A stretch of 64,000 bases of DNA, taken from Streptomyces sp. NRRL S-340. GTDB taxonomy: Bacteria; Actinomycetota; Actinomycetes; Streptomycetales; Streptomycetaceae. Made by a program: the position numbers and the translations under genes. Below are positions 50,651-60,183 of this stretch, piece by piece. The notes under the pieces are model-generated. The model did not search any database. It was given only the letters and a program-made list of their open reading frames with translations, and had not been told where the DNA came from. Where the stretch lies: positions 117,983 to 181,982 of the forward strand of contig NZ_JOIY01000020.1 of the NCBI RefSeq assembly GCF_000720185.1, in the 5' to 3' direction. The stretch's first letter is position 1, and each line of letters begins with the position of its first letter.

Positions 50651-52237
50651 ATGGAACGGCGTGCGTTCATGGCCGGCGGCGCGGTCGCGGTCGCGGCCCT
50701 CGCCACGGCCTGCGGCGGCAACGGCGGCAGCGGCAGTGGCGGCGGGTCCGGGACGGCGGCGCGGACGCCCGGCACCGGCGGCAGCGGACGGAGCACGGCG
50801 GCGCCCGCCACCGGCACCCGGACCGCCGCCCCCGCCGACTGGACCGCGCTCGCCCGTTCCCTCGACGGCACCCTGCTGCGCCCCGGCGACGCCCACTGGA
50901 CCACCGCCCGCCGGCTGTACAACACCCGCTTCGACGGCCTGCGGCCCGCCGCCGTCGCCTACGTGGCGCACACCGACGACATCCGTACGGCCCTCTCCTA
51001 CGCCCGCGCCCACCGCCTGCGCGTGGCCGTCCGCAACGGCGGCCACTCCTACGCGGGCTGGTCCTCCGGCGACGGCCGCCTGATCGTCGACGTGTCGGCA
51101 CTGGCCGCGGTCCGGGCGAGCGGCACCTCCGCGGTGGTCGGCGCGGGCGCCAAGCTCATCGACGTCTACCGCGCGCTCGCCGCGAAGGGCGTGACCATAC
51201 CCGCGGGTTCCTGCCCGACCGTCGGCGTCTCCGGCCTGGTCCTCGGCGGCGGCCACGGCGTCGTCTCCCGCGCCTACGGCCTGACCTGCGACAGTCTGAC
51301 CCAGGCCAGCCTCGTCACCGCCGACGGCCGCCTGCTCACGGCGAACGCGACCGAGAACGCGGACCTGTTCTGGGCGCTGCGCGGCGCCGGCAACGGCAAC
51401 TTCGGCGTCGTCACCGAACTCCGCTTCCGCACCCGCCCCGCGCCCCAGGCGGTCTCCGCCTACCTGACCTGGCCGTGGGCGCGGGCGGCGGCGGTGGTGG
51501 CGGCCTGGCAGGAGTGGGGCCCGGACCAGCCCGACGAGATCTGGTCGTCCCTGCACCTGGAGAACTCCCCCGGCGGCACCCCCAGGGTCTCCGTGGCCGC
51601 CTTCTCCCTGGGCACCTACGGCGAGTTGCAGAACGCGGTGGACCGGCTGGCCGCACGGACCGGGGCCCGCGCGTCGAGCGTCTCCCTCAAACGCCACTCC
51701 TACGAGGGCGCGATGGAGGCCTACGCGGGCTGCTCGTCGTTCCCGGCGGAACCCCAGTGCCACCTGCCCGGTGCCACGCCTGGCCGCTCCCCGCAGGGCG
51801 CGCTCGGCCGCGAGACCTACGCGGCCCGCTCGGACTTCTTCGACCGCTCGCTCTCCCCGGACGGCGTCCAGACGCTGCTGGCCCAGCTGCGGGCGGTGCG
51901 CGGCGGCGCCGGCAGCATCGCGTTCACCGCGCTCGGCGGCGCCGTCAACCGGGTCTCCCCCACCGCGACCGCCTTCGTCCACCGCCGCTCACGCATGCTC
52001 GCCCAGTACATCGCCTCCTGGACCCCCGGCACCCCGGGCACGGCGGCCCAGTCCTGGCTCAGCGCGGCCCACGCCGCCCTGCGGCCGTACGCGTCCGGAG
52101 CGGCGTACCAGAACTACACGGACGCCACCCTGACGGACTGGCGCACGGCCTACTACGGCGACGCGGCCGGCCGCCTGGCGAAGGTGAAGCAGCAGTACGA
52201 CCCGGAGCGGTTCTTCTCCTACCCCCAGGGCGTGTAG
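50651..52237 (+). CDS. Secreted FAD-linked oxidase, berberine-bridge-enzyme type
   Basis: A 528-residue protein. A twin-arginine-like lipoprotein signal (MERRAFMAGGAVAVAALATA, then Cys) and a Gly/Ser/Thr linker precede the PCMH FAD domain: RNGGHSYAGWSSGDG, whose His is the covalent 8-alpha FAD ligand, and GSCPTVGVSGLVLGGGHG, whose Cys fits the second covalent bond of bicovalent flavoproteins. The BBE C-terminus YYGDAAGRLAKVKQQYDPER, then FFSYPQGV, is present. Such enzymes oxidise sugars or secondary metabolites with O2; the substrate is unknown. AGGAGG lies 8 bases upstream of ATG 50651. Confidence 0.88.
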   Translation: MERRAFMAGGAVAVAALATACGGNGGSGSGGGSGTAARTPGTGGSGRSTAAPATGTRTAAPADWTALARSLDGTLLRPGDAHWTTARRLYNTRFDGLRPAAVAYVAHTDDIRTALSYARAHRLRVAVRNGGHSYAGWSSGDGRLIVDVSALAAVRASGTSAVVGAGAKLIDVYRALAAKGVTIPAGSCPTVGVSGLVLGGGHGVVSRAYGLTCDSLTQASLVTADGRLLTANATENADLFWALRGAGNGNFGVVTELRFRTRPAPQAVSAYLTWPWARAAAVVAAWQEWGPDQPDEIWSSLHLENSPGGTPRVSVAAFSLGTYGELQNAVDRLAARTGARASSVSLKRHSYEGAMEAYAGCSSFPAEPQCHLPGATPGRSPQGALGRETYAARSDFFDRSLSPDGVQTLLAQLRAVRGGAGSIAFTALGGAVNRVSPTATAFVHRRSRMLAQYIASWTPGTPGTAAQSWLSAAHAALRPYASGAAYQNYTDATLTDWRTAYYGDAAGRLAKVKQQYDPERFFSYPQGV

Positions 52238-52427
52238 CAACGGCCGGCGAACACCGCCGCTGCCCCCGCCCTCCCGCGCCGGGCTCCTGCCCGCGACCAC
52301 CGGCGGCCCCGGACCCCGGCGCCGGGCTCCCCAACACCGGTTCCCCGACTCACGTTCGGGCCCCTGCCCGCGACCACCGGTGCCCGGACTCCCGTCCCTG
52401 ACCGGCGGTCCCGCGGCCGCGGCGCGC

Positions 52428-53132
52428 TCAGGCCGCCAGGTCGCGCTCCTCGGCCGAGGCCCGCTCCTCGCCCCGCGCGCCCGACAGCACCCGGCTCACC
52501 CCGGCGGCCCGCCGGTCACGGACCAGCCAGCCGCCCCAGCGCGTCCCCTCGACCGCCCGGAGCACGGGCGTGAGCAGCGCCGTCGCCACCGGCGACAGCA
52601 GCAGCGCGACCGCCGTGCCCAGCGCGAACCCGCCGACCACGTCGGTCGGGTAGTGCACCCCCATGTACACCCGGCAGAAGCCCTCCAGCAGCGCCAGCCC
52701 GATCCCCGCGAGCCCGAACCGCCGGTCGGCCACGAACAGCGCGGCCGCCACCGCCATGGTGAGCGTGGCGTGGTCGCTCACGAAGGAGAAGTCGGTCTTG
52801 CCCGGCACCAGGACGTCCAGGCCCTGGTGGTCCAGGAAGGGCCTGCGCCGCTCCACGAACCCCCGGATGGGCACGTTCACCAGGACCGCGACACCGGCCG
52901 CCAGCGGCGCCCAGACCAGCGCGGCCACGGACGAGGCGGCGTCCTCCCCGCCGCGCCGCCGCACGGACCACCAGCACCACACCACCAGCAGCACCATGGC
53001 GAGCAGCAGCCCGTACTCACCGACGAACTCCATGAGCCGGTCGAACCAGTGCGGCGCGGCCTTGGCCAGGCCGTTGATGTCGTAGAGCAGGTCGACGTCG
53101 GGGTTCGACCCGGATTCGGCGAGTCCAGCCAT
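52428..53132 (-). CDS. PAP2-family membrane phosphatase
   Basis: A 234-residue membrane protein of about six helices carrying the three PAP2 motifs: ERRRPF (KxxxxxxRP-like), FSFVSDHATL (PSGH equivalent, here Ser-Asp-His) and RVYMGVHYPTDVVGG (SRxxxxxHxxxD-like). It probably hydrolyses a lipid pyrophosphate such as undecaprenyl pyrophosphate or a phosphatidate. The replacement of PSGH by VSDH is common in undecaprenyl-pyrophosphate phosphatases of this type. ATG at 53132 is used; upstream residues in frame are Arg-rich. It is on the same strand as the NlpC/P60 gene, 250 bases downstream of it. Confidence 0.85.
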   Translation of the reverse strand: MAGLAESGSNPDVDLLYDINGLAKAAPHWFDRLMEFVGEYGLLLAMVLLVVWCWWSVRRRGGEDAASSVAALVWAPLAAGVAVLVNVPIRGFVERRRPFLDHQGLDVLVPGKTDFSFVSDHATLTMAVAAALFVADRRFGLAGIGLALLEGFCRVYMGVHYPTDVVGGFALGTAVALLLSPVATALLTPVLRAVEGTRWGGWLVRDRRAAGVSRVLSGARGEERASAEERDLAA

Positions 53133-53384
53133 CGTGCTGCGGCCCCTTCGTCGTGTCGTTCCGGACGCACCCTGCGTGCGCCGCTCCTGCCACCCCCGTG
53201 GTCGTAGGTCCGCTTCCGCTGCCGGCACGCGTGCACGACGCGCGCTCCGTCCGACGTCCGCTTGGCTACGTCAACAGGAACGCACGGCCCCGTTTCATAC
53301 GTTCCACACTCCACCGAAAGATCACGCAGACGTTACCGAAGAGAGACTCATCACCGCAGCTCAGGGGGCAGGTTCACGCTCAGT

Positions 53385-54386
53385 TCAGGCCCGGGCGGGG
53401 AGCGCTTTCGCGCCATCTTCGGTGACCCGGGTCGCGCCGAAGTAGTCCGACCCGTCGATCGGGTCGAACCGGATCACGGCCCCGGTGTACGGCGCGTCGA
53501 TCATGTAGCCGCCGCCGACGTAGATGCCCACGTGGTGGATGGCCCGCGAATCGCTGAGGTCGTGCGAGAAGAACACCAGGTCGCCCGGGAGCAGTTCGTC
53601 CCGCTGCGGATGCGGCCCGGCGTTGTACTGGTCGTTGGCGACGCGCGGCAGGGTGATCCCCACGCTGCGGTACGCGGCCTGCGTCAGCCCCGAGCAGTCG
53701 AACCGCCCGCCCTGCTCAGCGGTGCCCTCACCACCCCACAGATAGGGCGTGCCGAGCTTGCTCTGCGCGTAGGAGATGGCCCCGGCCGCCTGCTTGGACG
53801 GATCGAGCCGGGTGACGGGCGCGGCGAAGCTCTGCGCCAGCGTCGTGATCGTCTTCACGTAGTTCTGCGTCTCCGCGTACGGCGGTACGCCCCCGTACCT
53901 GATCACGGCGTCCGCGCCCGCGTTGTAGGCGGCGAGCATGTTGTGCGTGGCGTCACCGGGCACGCTGCGGACGTACTCGGCGAGTTCGCAGTCGTAGGAC
54001 GCGGCCGACGGGATCGCGTCGTCCGGGTCCCAGACGTCCCGCTTGCCGTCGCCGTTGCCGTCGACGCCGTGGGTGGCCCAGGTGCCCGGGATGAACTGCG
54101 CCATCCCCTCGGCCGCCGCCGCGCTGCGCGCGTTCGGGTTGAAGCCGCTCTCCTGGTACAACTGGGCTGCCAGCAGCGCCGGGTTGATCGCCGGGCAGAG
54201 GTTGCCCCACTTCTGCACGAGCGTGCTGTAGGCGGCCGGCACGGCGCCCTTGGCGAGCCCGACGGCACCCTTGCCGACACCGCCCGCCAGGTTCCCGGCG
54301 ACCAGGTACACGCCGACGACGAGCAGCAGCACGAAGGCGAGTCCGGAACCGACGGCGGCGATCCCCACGACCCATGCCCTGCGCAC
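53385..54386 (-). CDS. VirB1-like lytic transglycosylase fused to NlpC/P60 peptidase
   Basis: About 333 residues. One N-terminal membrane helix (about 8-30) precedes an SLT-type transglycosylase domain (INPALLAAQLYQESGFNPNA with catalytic Glu, then GMAQFIPGTWA and MLAAYNAG) and a C-terminal NlpC/P60 domain (FDCSGLTQAAYR with catalytic Cys, and HHVGIYVGGGYMIDAP with His). This combination is a bifunctional cell-wall hydrolase like the conjugation proteins TcpG or Orf14 of Tn916. GTG at 54386 is preferred on ribosome-site spacing; TTG at 54392 is also possible. Its position next to type IV secretion-like genes suggests it opens the wall for that machine. Confidence 0.85.
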   Translation of the reverse strand: MRRAWVVGIAAVGSGLAFVLLLVVGVYLVAGNLAGGVGKGAVGLAKGAVPAAYSTLVQKWGNLCPAINPALLAAQLYQESGFNPNARSAAAAEGMAQFIPGTWATHGVDGNGDGKRDVWDPDDAIPSAASYDCELAEYVRSVPGDATHNMLAAYNAGADAVIRYGGVPPYAETQNYVKTITTLAQSFAAPVTRLDPSKQAAGAISYAQSKLGTPYLWGGEGTAEQGGRFDCSGLTQAAYRSVGITLPRVANDQYNAGPHPQRDELLPGDLVFFSHDLSDSRAIHHVGIYVGGGYMIDAPYTGAVIRFDPIDGSDYFGATRVTEDGAKALPARA

Positions 54387-54607
54387 CGTCAACCACCCCT
54401 CGCCGCCCGGCAGTCCACCTCGGACAGTTTAGGGTCGCACCCCACGCTCCAGGGATGATCGGACGCGCCGGAATCAGGCCGAAAACAGACCACGACCCCT
54501 CCGCGGACCACGGCCTCCCCCCGTCGGACCACCGTCCGCGCGGCCGCCGCCCCTGCCCGCGCCCGCTACCTGGGCCGCCCCAGCGGCCACGGGCCGCGGC
54601 GCGGCCT

Positions 54608-55414
54608 TCACGGCTCCGCGGCGGCGTCCTCGTACAACTCGGCGGCCTCGGCCCGGAAGGCGACGCTGTACGACGTGTCCGGCGTGGACCCGCCCATCTC
54701 GTGGCCGCCGAGCACCCCGACGACCTCCCGGTCACCGTCGACCCACGGGCTGCCGCTGGTGCCGCTGGTGAACTCGGGGCAATCGATGCGCTGCTGGGTA
54801 CGGCTGTGCGGGCTGGGCCTGTTGGTGCAGCTGATGGGCTGCTCCCGGGAGTCGGGGTACCCGGTGACCGTCACGGCGCTCGCCCCCGTCGCCGCCCCCG
54901 CCACGAAGCGGTTGCCGCCGACGACGTCCTCGATGTTCTTCCCGTCGCCGCCGTCCCGCGGGACGACCACGGCGAAGGCCAGGTCGCTGTCCTCGTCCTC
55001 GCTCCTGGACCATCCGTCGGGCAGGAAGCGCTTCTTGACCGTCCACGTCCCGTACGGGGCCTTGCCGTCCCGGTAGCCGGGCACGAAGACGACGTCCGTG
55101 TCGTCGGCCAGGCAGTGGGCCGCGGTGAGGATGAGATTCCGCCGGGCGCTGTGCACGACCGACGCGGAGCAGAAGTGATTGCCGCTGAGCCGGTCCGCCT
55201 TGTCGGCGCCGAACAGCGCGCCGACCCGCGCGCTCAGCGGGGTCACGGAGGCGACAGCCGTCACCCCCAGTGGGCCGGGGCCGTCGTCGGCGGCCGCCAC
55301 GGAGGCAGAGGTCACGGCGATCAGCATCAGGCCGACGAACAACGCCTGGTGCCGGGCGCGGGCACGCGGGCGTCCGTGACGTGCGGGGCTCGGGGTACCT
55401 GGGATGCGCATCAT
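54608..55414 (-). CDS. Secreted trypsin-like serine protease
   Basis: About 268 residues with an N-terminal Arg-rich segment and a signal helix (ALFVGLMLIAVTSASVAAA). The chymotrypsin-fold triad is visible: His in NLILTAAHCL, Asp in EDSDLAFAVV and Ser in FTSGTSGSPWVDG. Disulphide Cys pairs (FCSASVV/HCL and SCTN/DCPEF) fit a secreted enzyme. Start uncertain: ATG at 55414 or 55411, or GTG at 55423, all without Shine-Dalgarno. It lies between the transglycosylase gene and the type IV secretion-like operon, transcribed away from the latter. Confidence 0.82.
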   Translation of the reverse strand: MMRIPGTPSPARHGRPRARARHQALFVGLMLIAVTSASVAAADDGPGPLGVTAVASVTPLSARVGALFGADKADRLSGNHFCSASVVHSARRNLILTAAHCLADDTDVVFVPGYRDGKAPYGTWTVKKRFLPDGWSRSEDEDSDLAFAVVVPRDGGDGKNIEDVVGGNRFVAGAATGASAVTVTGYPDSREQPISCTNRPSPHSRTQQRIDCPEFTSGTSGSPWVDGDREVVGVLGGHEMGGSTPDTSYSVAFRAEAAELYEDAAAEP

Positions 55415-55861
55415 CAAGGCCACTGTGTCCCAAGAAGGTGAGAAAGGGATCCCGACTTCACTGAGATTTTCCTGTGAAACCCCCGTTCACCGCACAGTGT
55501 GCCCCGCATCGCCCGGCTTGTCCCACCGCCCGCCCACCGCCCTCCCCTCCGCGCACGCGCGCGTCCGCGGAGGAGGAATCCCCGCGCGGCGTGAGACCAT
55601 CGAACCGGCCGCTCACCCGACTGGCCGTCAGGAACCGCACCGGGGCCGAAAAGTGACAACGACGGAACCGCACCACAGGTTCCGGTCCGACCTCATTGCC
55701 CGGCGTGACCTGCTGTGATACACAGAGTAACCATACGTACGAAACCCGCCAGCCAATGGCGCCAAGTCGACATCCGCGGGCGGCATTGTCAGGGACAATG
55801 AGGCCTGACCTCCGCGTGCCCGCGGGGGTCGTGGAACTACCCACCAGGGGCGGTGACTTAC
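55415..55861. other. Promoter-rich region upstream of the type IV secretion-like operon
   Basis: This 447-base stretch has no supported gene. It is less GC-rich than its surroundings and holds two small palindromes: CTGTG-ATA-CACAG at 55713-55725 and CATTGTC-AGG-GACAATG at 55784-55800, the latter about 60-75 bases upstream of the first gene. Either could be an operator. Confidence 0.5.
55784..55800. promoter_or_regulatory. 17-base palindrome upstream of the type IV secretion-like operon
   Basis: CATTGTC (55784-55790) and GACAATG (55794-55800) are perfect complements with AGG between. It lies 61 bases upstream of the first start codon. The cognate regulator is unknown, and no regulator gene is present in the operon. 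Confidence 0.5.
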
Positions 55862-56170
55862 ATGCTCTTTGCGGCCGACAAGGGAGACATCAACACCATC
55901 ATCGGCGGGATCGCTCCGGACTGGGGCCCCTTCGGCAGCCTGGGCAACGAGGCGAAGGTGATGATCGAGGTCGTGATGGCGGTGGCCATCCTGCTCTGCC
56001 TCGGCATCGCCGTCTGGGGCGCGGCCAAGCAGCGGATCGGCGCGACCGCCCTGCGCGACACCTTCAGCGCGGAACAGGGCAAGGGCCTGATCATCGCCGG
56101 CCTCACCGGGGTCTTCATCATCGGCTCCCTCGGCACGTTGTTCACCATCGTGTACGGCATGGCGGTGTAG
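55862..56170 (+). CDS. Small two-helix membrane protein, candidate pilin-like (VirB2/TrbC-type) subunit
   Basis: A 102-residue protein: short N-terminal segment MLFAADKGDINTIIGGIAPD, helix 1 (about 35-56: VMIEVVMAVAILLCLGIAVWGA), a cytoplasmic loop (KQRIGATALRDTFSAEQGKG) and helix 2 (about 78-100). Length, two helices and first position in a type IV secretion-like operon resemble VirB2/TrbC pilins or their Gram-positive equivalents; I see no diagnostic motif. GTG at 55853 is an alternative start. The next gene is 255 bases downstream. Confidence 0.6.
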   Translation: MLFAADKGDINTIIGGIAPDWGPFGSLGNEAKVMIEVVMAVAILLCLGIAVWGAAKQRIGATALRDTFSAEQGKGLIIAGLTGVFIIGSLGTLFTIVYGMAV

Positions 56171-56425
56171 ACCGTGCGACCCGTGTGACCGGCGCACCCC
56201 CGCGCACACCGCGCACGGTGCCCCGTCCCCGCCGCCGGCCCGCCCCCAGGGGCGCGGCCGGTGCCCCCGCTGCCCCCACCCGTCCACCGTGCCCACCGGC
56301 CGAGGTTGCGTTTCCCTGATGTCGAGTCACCACACCGCGCCCACGCGGGAACCAGCACGGCTACCGTCGTACTTCCACGCGTTCCGCCACGAGGCCGAGG
56401 TCAACGTCGAGGGGGCGTACCGGGC

Positions 56426-57271
56426 ATGAGTCTGGGAGACGAGCACGGACACGGCGACCCGGCGCGCTCCGGCACCGACGCGTACGGCGGCGGGCAGACC
56501 CGCACCCGGCTCCCCGACCCCTACGGCGGCGCCCGGCGCGGCGCCCGCTCGTCCTCACGGGGCCTGGTCGCGGTGGTCGCCGTGGTCGTCCTCCTGATCG
56601 CCGCCATCGCCTTCGCGAACCGCGGCGGCGGCGGTTCCTCCGCCGCGGACTCCCCCGGCAAGGCCGGCGGGGCGAAGGCGGCGGCCACCGCCCCGACCGG
56701 CAAACAGCCCGTGACCACCAGAACCGCGGGCCTCCCCTCCGGCTTCGCCCACGACCAACAGGGGGCACAGAGCGCGGCGGCGAACTACTCGGTCGCCCTG
56801 GGCTCCGCGGAGATGTTCACCACCGAGACACGGCACCGGATCGTGAACACGGTCTACGCCCCCGACGTCGCGGCCCGCCGCCAGGCGGACCTGGACGAGG
56901 CGTACACGAACGCGAAGTTCCTCAGCAGCATCGGCCTCGGCAAGAACGGCGCCGCACCCGCCGGCCAGACCTTCGTCTCCCGAGTGGTCCCGGTGGGCAC
57001 CAAGATCACCTCGTTGAGCGGCGACAGGGCGAGCGTCGAGGTCTGGTACACCTCGCTCTTCGGCCTGTCCGGACAGGCGTCGACCAATCCCGTGAGCGAG
57101 AGCTGGTACACCACCACCTACCAGCTCACCTGGGTCGACAACGACTGGAAGATCACCGACTTCCAGCAGAAGGACGGCCCCGTCCCGGTCGGGCGCGACC
57201 AGCGGGCCTCCACCGCCGACGACATGACCAAGGCCGTCGAGGAGTACGGAGGCTTCACGTATGCGCGCTAA
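56426..57271 (+). CDS. Single-pass membrane protein, VirB8/TcpC-like candidate
   Basis: A 281-residue protein. A hydrophilic cytoplasmic N-terminus (about 45 residues) is followed by one helix (about 47-65: LVAVVAVVVLLIAAIAFA), a low-complexity linker and an extracytoplasmic domain of about 180 residues with a cystatin/NTF2-like pattern (RASVEVWYTSLFGLSG, TTTYQLTWVDNDWKITDFQ). This is the layout of VirB8 and TcpC, assembly factors of type IV secretion. GAGGGGG precedes the ATG by about 11 bases. Its stop overlaps the start of the next gene by 11 bases. Confidence 0.65.
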   Translation: MSLGDEHGHGDPARSGTDAYGGGQTRTRLPDPYGGARRGARSSSRGLVAVVAVVVLLIAAIAFANRGGGGSSAADSPGKAGGAKAAATAPTGKQPVTTRTAGLPSGFAHDQQGAQSAAANYSVALGSAEMFTTETRHRIVNTVYAPDVAARRQADLDEAYTNAKFLSSIGLGKNGAAPAGQTFVSRVVPVGTKITSLSGDRASVEVWYTSLFGLSGQASTNPVSESWYTTTYQLTWVDNDWKITDFQQKDGPVPVGRDQRASTADDMTKAVEEYGGFTYAR

Positions 57272-58613
57272 CCACCGCTTCCTGAAGGTGGCGGCGGCCG
57301 TCACCGCTGCACAGACCGGCTTGGTGCTGCTGGCCACGAACGTCTTCGCCGCTCCGCCGGCGCCCCGCACACCCGCGTCGCCGTCGGCGTCTCCGTCGTC
57401 GGGCAGCACCGTCTGCGGTCTGATCAGCGCCGGACCCGCCAGGGAACACTGCGAGCAGGGCAACGGCTCGTCGAAGTCCAACGGGATCTCCACCGACCCC
57501 ACCGCCACCCTCGACCCCCTCTCCTCCCTCGCCAAGGGCTGTGCCGACGCCGCCTCCTGGACCGTCAAGCAGCTCAGCAAGGCGGTGCAGGAGACCGCCA
57601 CGGTCGACTTCACCAACCAGAAGTTCCTCCAGCAGTACGCCATCGTCTTCGCCGCCTCCGCCATCCTCACCCTCCTGCTGTGGCTGCTGGCGGTCGCCAA
57701 GCGGGCCGTGCGCGGCGTGCCGCTGTCCACCGCCCTCTCGGAGGCCGTCGGCTTCCTGTGGCTGACGGTGCTCGCCTCCGCCTTCACCCCGCTGATCCTC
57801 TACACGGTCGTCTCCGCGACCGACAGCGTCAGCGACGTCCTCGCCAAGGCCACCGGCGACCAGACCGGCACCTTCTTCGGCACGTTCGCCGGCGCGCTGG
57901 ACAAGGGCACGGACATCGGCGGCGGCCCGATCATGCTGATCCTGGTGTCGCTCGTCTCGATCCTCGCCGCCGGCGTGCTCTACCTGGAGCTGTTCCTCCG
58001 GGCGATCCTGCTCTACGTCGGCGCCCTGCTCGGCGTCGTCGTCTACTCCGGGCTGGTCGACAAGAACCTGTGGGGCCACGTCCGCCGCTGGGCGGGCATC
58101 ATGATCTCCGTGATCCTGGTCAAGCCGGTGATCGTGATCGTGCTCGGCCTCGCCAGCGCGCTCTCCTCGGACGACGGCCCCGACGCGCTCGCCGCCGTCG
58201 TCTCCGGCCTCGCCATCATCCTGCTCGCGATCTTCGCCAGCGCCATGATCTACCGCTTCGTGCCCGGCTTCGGCGACGAGATCGCCGCCGGCCGCAACAA
58301 CCGCATCATGCAGGGCGCCGAGGGCAAGGCCGCGGCCGTCATCAGCTCCCCGGCGACCCTGGTCGCCCAGGGCATCAAGACCCACAGCACCCGAGCCGAC
58401 AGCAACGGCGCGGCAGGCGGCGGCACCTCCGCCCCCCGCCCCGCCAACCCCGCCTCCGGAGGCGTCGCCGCGCACAGCTCGCGCGCCGCGGACAGCGGCG
58501 GATCCGTCCCCTCCGCCGCCCCCGCTCCCCGGGCACCCAGCCCGGTGAACACCCCCCACGCCAGCAGCACCCGCAACAGCAGTACCAACCGCACGGGAGG
58601 TGAAGGGCGTTGA
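57261..58613 (+). CDS. Polytopic membrane protein, VirB6/TrbL-like candidate
   Basis: A 450-residue protein with a signal peptide or first helix (about 8-30), a low-complexity extracytoplasmic segment with Cys, about six further helices (residues 120-330: FAASAILTLLLWLLAVAKRA, MLILVSLVSILAAGVLYLEL, VSGLAIILLAIFASAMIYRF and others) and a long Ser/Ala/Pro-rich C-terminal tail. VirB6/TrbL proteins have this architecture and form the inner membrane channel. ATG at 57261 overlaps the preceding gene; the following gene starts at TTG overlapping its stop. Confidence 0.65.
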   Translation: MRANHRFLKVAAAVTAAQTGLVLLATNVFAAPPAPRTPASPSASPSSGSTVCGLISAGPAREHCEQGNGSSKSNGISTDPTATLDPLSSLAKGCADAASWTVKQLSKAVQETATVDFTNQKFLQQYAIVFAASAILTLLLWLLAVAKRAVRGVPLSTALSEAVGFLWLTVLASAFTPLILYTVVSATDSVSDVLAKATGDQTGTFFGTFAGALDKGTDIGGGPIMLILVSLVSILAAGVLYLELFLRAILLYVGALLGVVVYSGLVDKNLWGHVRRWAGIMISVILVKPVIVIVLGLASALSSDDGPDALAAVVSGLAIILLAIFASAMIYRFVPGFGDEIAAGRNNRIMQGAEGKAAAVISSPATLVAQGIKTHSTRADSNGAAGGGTSAPRPANPASGGVAAHSSRAADSGGSVPSAAPAPRAPSPVNTPHASSTRNSSTNRTGGEGR

Positions 58614-60169
58614 CGACCGAGTCCCACGTGTCCCCCACGGTCACGCCCCGCCGTACATATCTCATCGGCCGGGCCCGGCCGAACGCCATCGTCGGCCGCA
58701 ACCGCGAGACCGGCGAGATCGCGCTGATCATCGCCGGCGCCGCCATCGGCATGATGTGCGGGCTCCTCGTCCCCGTGCTGTCCCTGCGCATCGTCCTGCT
58801 GGCCGGCTTCCCGCTGCTGGCCCTGGCCGCCGTCTACGTGCCCTACCGGCACCGGACGTTCTACAAGTGGTTCGAGATCAACCGCAGCTTCAAGCGCACC
58901 GTCAAGCGCGGCGCCGTCTACCGTTCCGGCGTCATGGAGGCCGGCACCCGCGCCGACGGCCGCGAGATCGAGATCGGGCCGCCGCCCGGCATCGGCCGGA
59001 TCACCTGGCTGGCCGCACCGTTCGGGCCGGACGAGATCGCCGTCCTGCTGCACGCCGACCGCAAGACCGTCACCGCCGCCATCGAGATCGAGGGGCCCGG
59101 CGTCGGGCTGCGCGACTCGGAGGACCAGGAGGCCCTGGTCGACCGGTTCGGCACCCTGCTCAAACACGTGGCCAACGGCGACGGCTTCGTCACCCGCCTG
59201 CAGATGCTCGCCCGCACGCTGCCCGCGGACCCCGACGCCCATGCCAAGGACGTCTCCCAGCGCGGGGACACCCGCGCACCGCAGTGGCTCCAGCAGTCCT
59301 ACGACCAGCTCCAGTCCATGGTGTCCACCAGCAGCGAGCAGCACCGCGCCTACCTCGTCGCCTGCATGCACTTCACCCGCGAACTGGCGGCCGAGGCGCA
59401 TGCGATGGCGCGCGCCGCCCGCCCCCGGTCCGGCCGCAAGCTCGACCGGGACGCCGGACTCGCCGTCGTCATGGCCCGCGAGCTGACCGACATCTGCTCC
59501 CGCCTCCAGGAGGCCGACATCCGCGTACGGCAGCCGCTCGGCCAGGGCCGGCTCGCCTCGCTGATCCACTCCATGTACGACCCGGACCACCCGATCGACC
59601 ACATCCAGGCGATGACCCAGCGCAACGCCTGGCCGGCCGAGCTGGACGCCATGGAGCCGACGTTCCTCCAGGCCAAGACCCGTGAGTCCGCCACCCGCGA
59701 ACCGTGGTGCCACGCCACGGCCTGGGTCAAGGAGTGGCCGATGACCCCGGTCGGCGTCAACTTCCTGGCCCCGCTCCTCGTCCACACCCCGGACGTCATC
59801 CGCACCGTCGCCGTCACCATGGACCTCGAACCCACCGAGGTCGCCATCGAACGCATGCTGACCGAGAAGACCAACGACGTCGCCGAGGCCAGCCGCGCCG
59901 CCAAGATGAACCGCACCGTGGACCCCCGCGACGTCCACGCCCACCACCGCCTCGACCAGCGCGGTGAGGACCTCGCCAGTGGCGCCGCCGGTGTCAACCT
60001 CGTCGGCTACATCACCGTCTCCTCCCGCACCCCCGAGGCCCTGGCCCGCGACAAGCGCACCATCCGCGCCTCCGCCGGAAAGTCGTACCTGAAACTGGAG
60101 TGGTGCGACCGCGAGCACCACCGCGCCTTCGTGAACACGCTCCCGTTCGCCACCGGAATCCGACGGTAG
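58610..60169 (+). CDS. SCO6880-type membrane protein of a type IV secretion-like system
   Basis: A 519-residue protein. A short cytoplasmic segment (RRTYLIGRARPNAIVGRNRE) leads into two adjacent helices (about 38-82), then a large soluble domain. I recognise it as the SCO6880 family annotated in actinobacterial conjugation clusters, where it resembles a PrgI-like membrane subunit fused to the N-terminal, non-ATPase part of VirB4. Conserved stretches include PWCHATAWVKEWPMTPVGVN and VGYITVSSRTPEALARDKR. The TTG start overlaps the previous stop (TTGA). It should work with the VirB4-like ATPase that follows. Confidence 0.75.
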   Translation: MTTESHVSPTVTPRRTYLIGRARPNAIVGRNRETGEIALIIAGAAIGMMCGLLVPVLSLRIVLLAGFPLLALAAVYVPYRHRTFYKWFEINRSFKRTVKRGAVYRSGVMEAGTRADGREIEIGPPPGIGRITWLAAPFGPDEIAVLLHADRKTVTAAIEIEGPGVGLRDSEDQEALVDRFGTLLKHVANGDGFVTRLQMLARTLPADPDAHAKDVSQRGDTRAPQWLQQSYDQLQSMVSTSSEQHRAYLVACMHFTRELAAEAHAMARAARPRSGRKLDRDAGLAVVMARELTDICSRLQEADIRVRQPLGQGRLASLIHSMYDPDHPIDHIQAMTQRNAWPAELDAMEPTFLQAKTRESATREPWCHATAWVKEWPMTPVGVNFLAPLLVHTPDVIRTVAVTMDLEPTEVAIERMLTEKTNDVAEASRAAKMNRTVDPRDVHAHHRLDQRGEDLASGAAGVNLVGYITVSSRTPEALARDKRTIRASAGKSYLKLEWCDREHHRAFVNTLPFATGIRR

Positions 60170-60183
60170 GGGCTGATGCTCTG

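Noticed and set aside
53133..53384. A c-di-AMP (ydaO/yuaA) riboswitch near the NlpC/P60 gene
   Set aside because: This class of riboswitch precedes many Streptomyces cell-wall hydrolase genes, but this gap lies downstream of the hydrolase and I could not find the conserved motif elements here or in 54387-54607.
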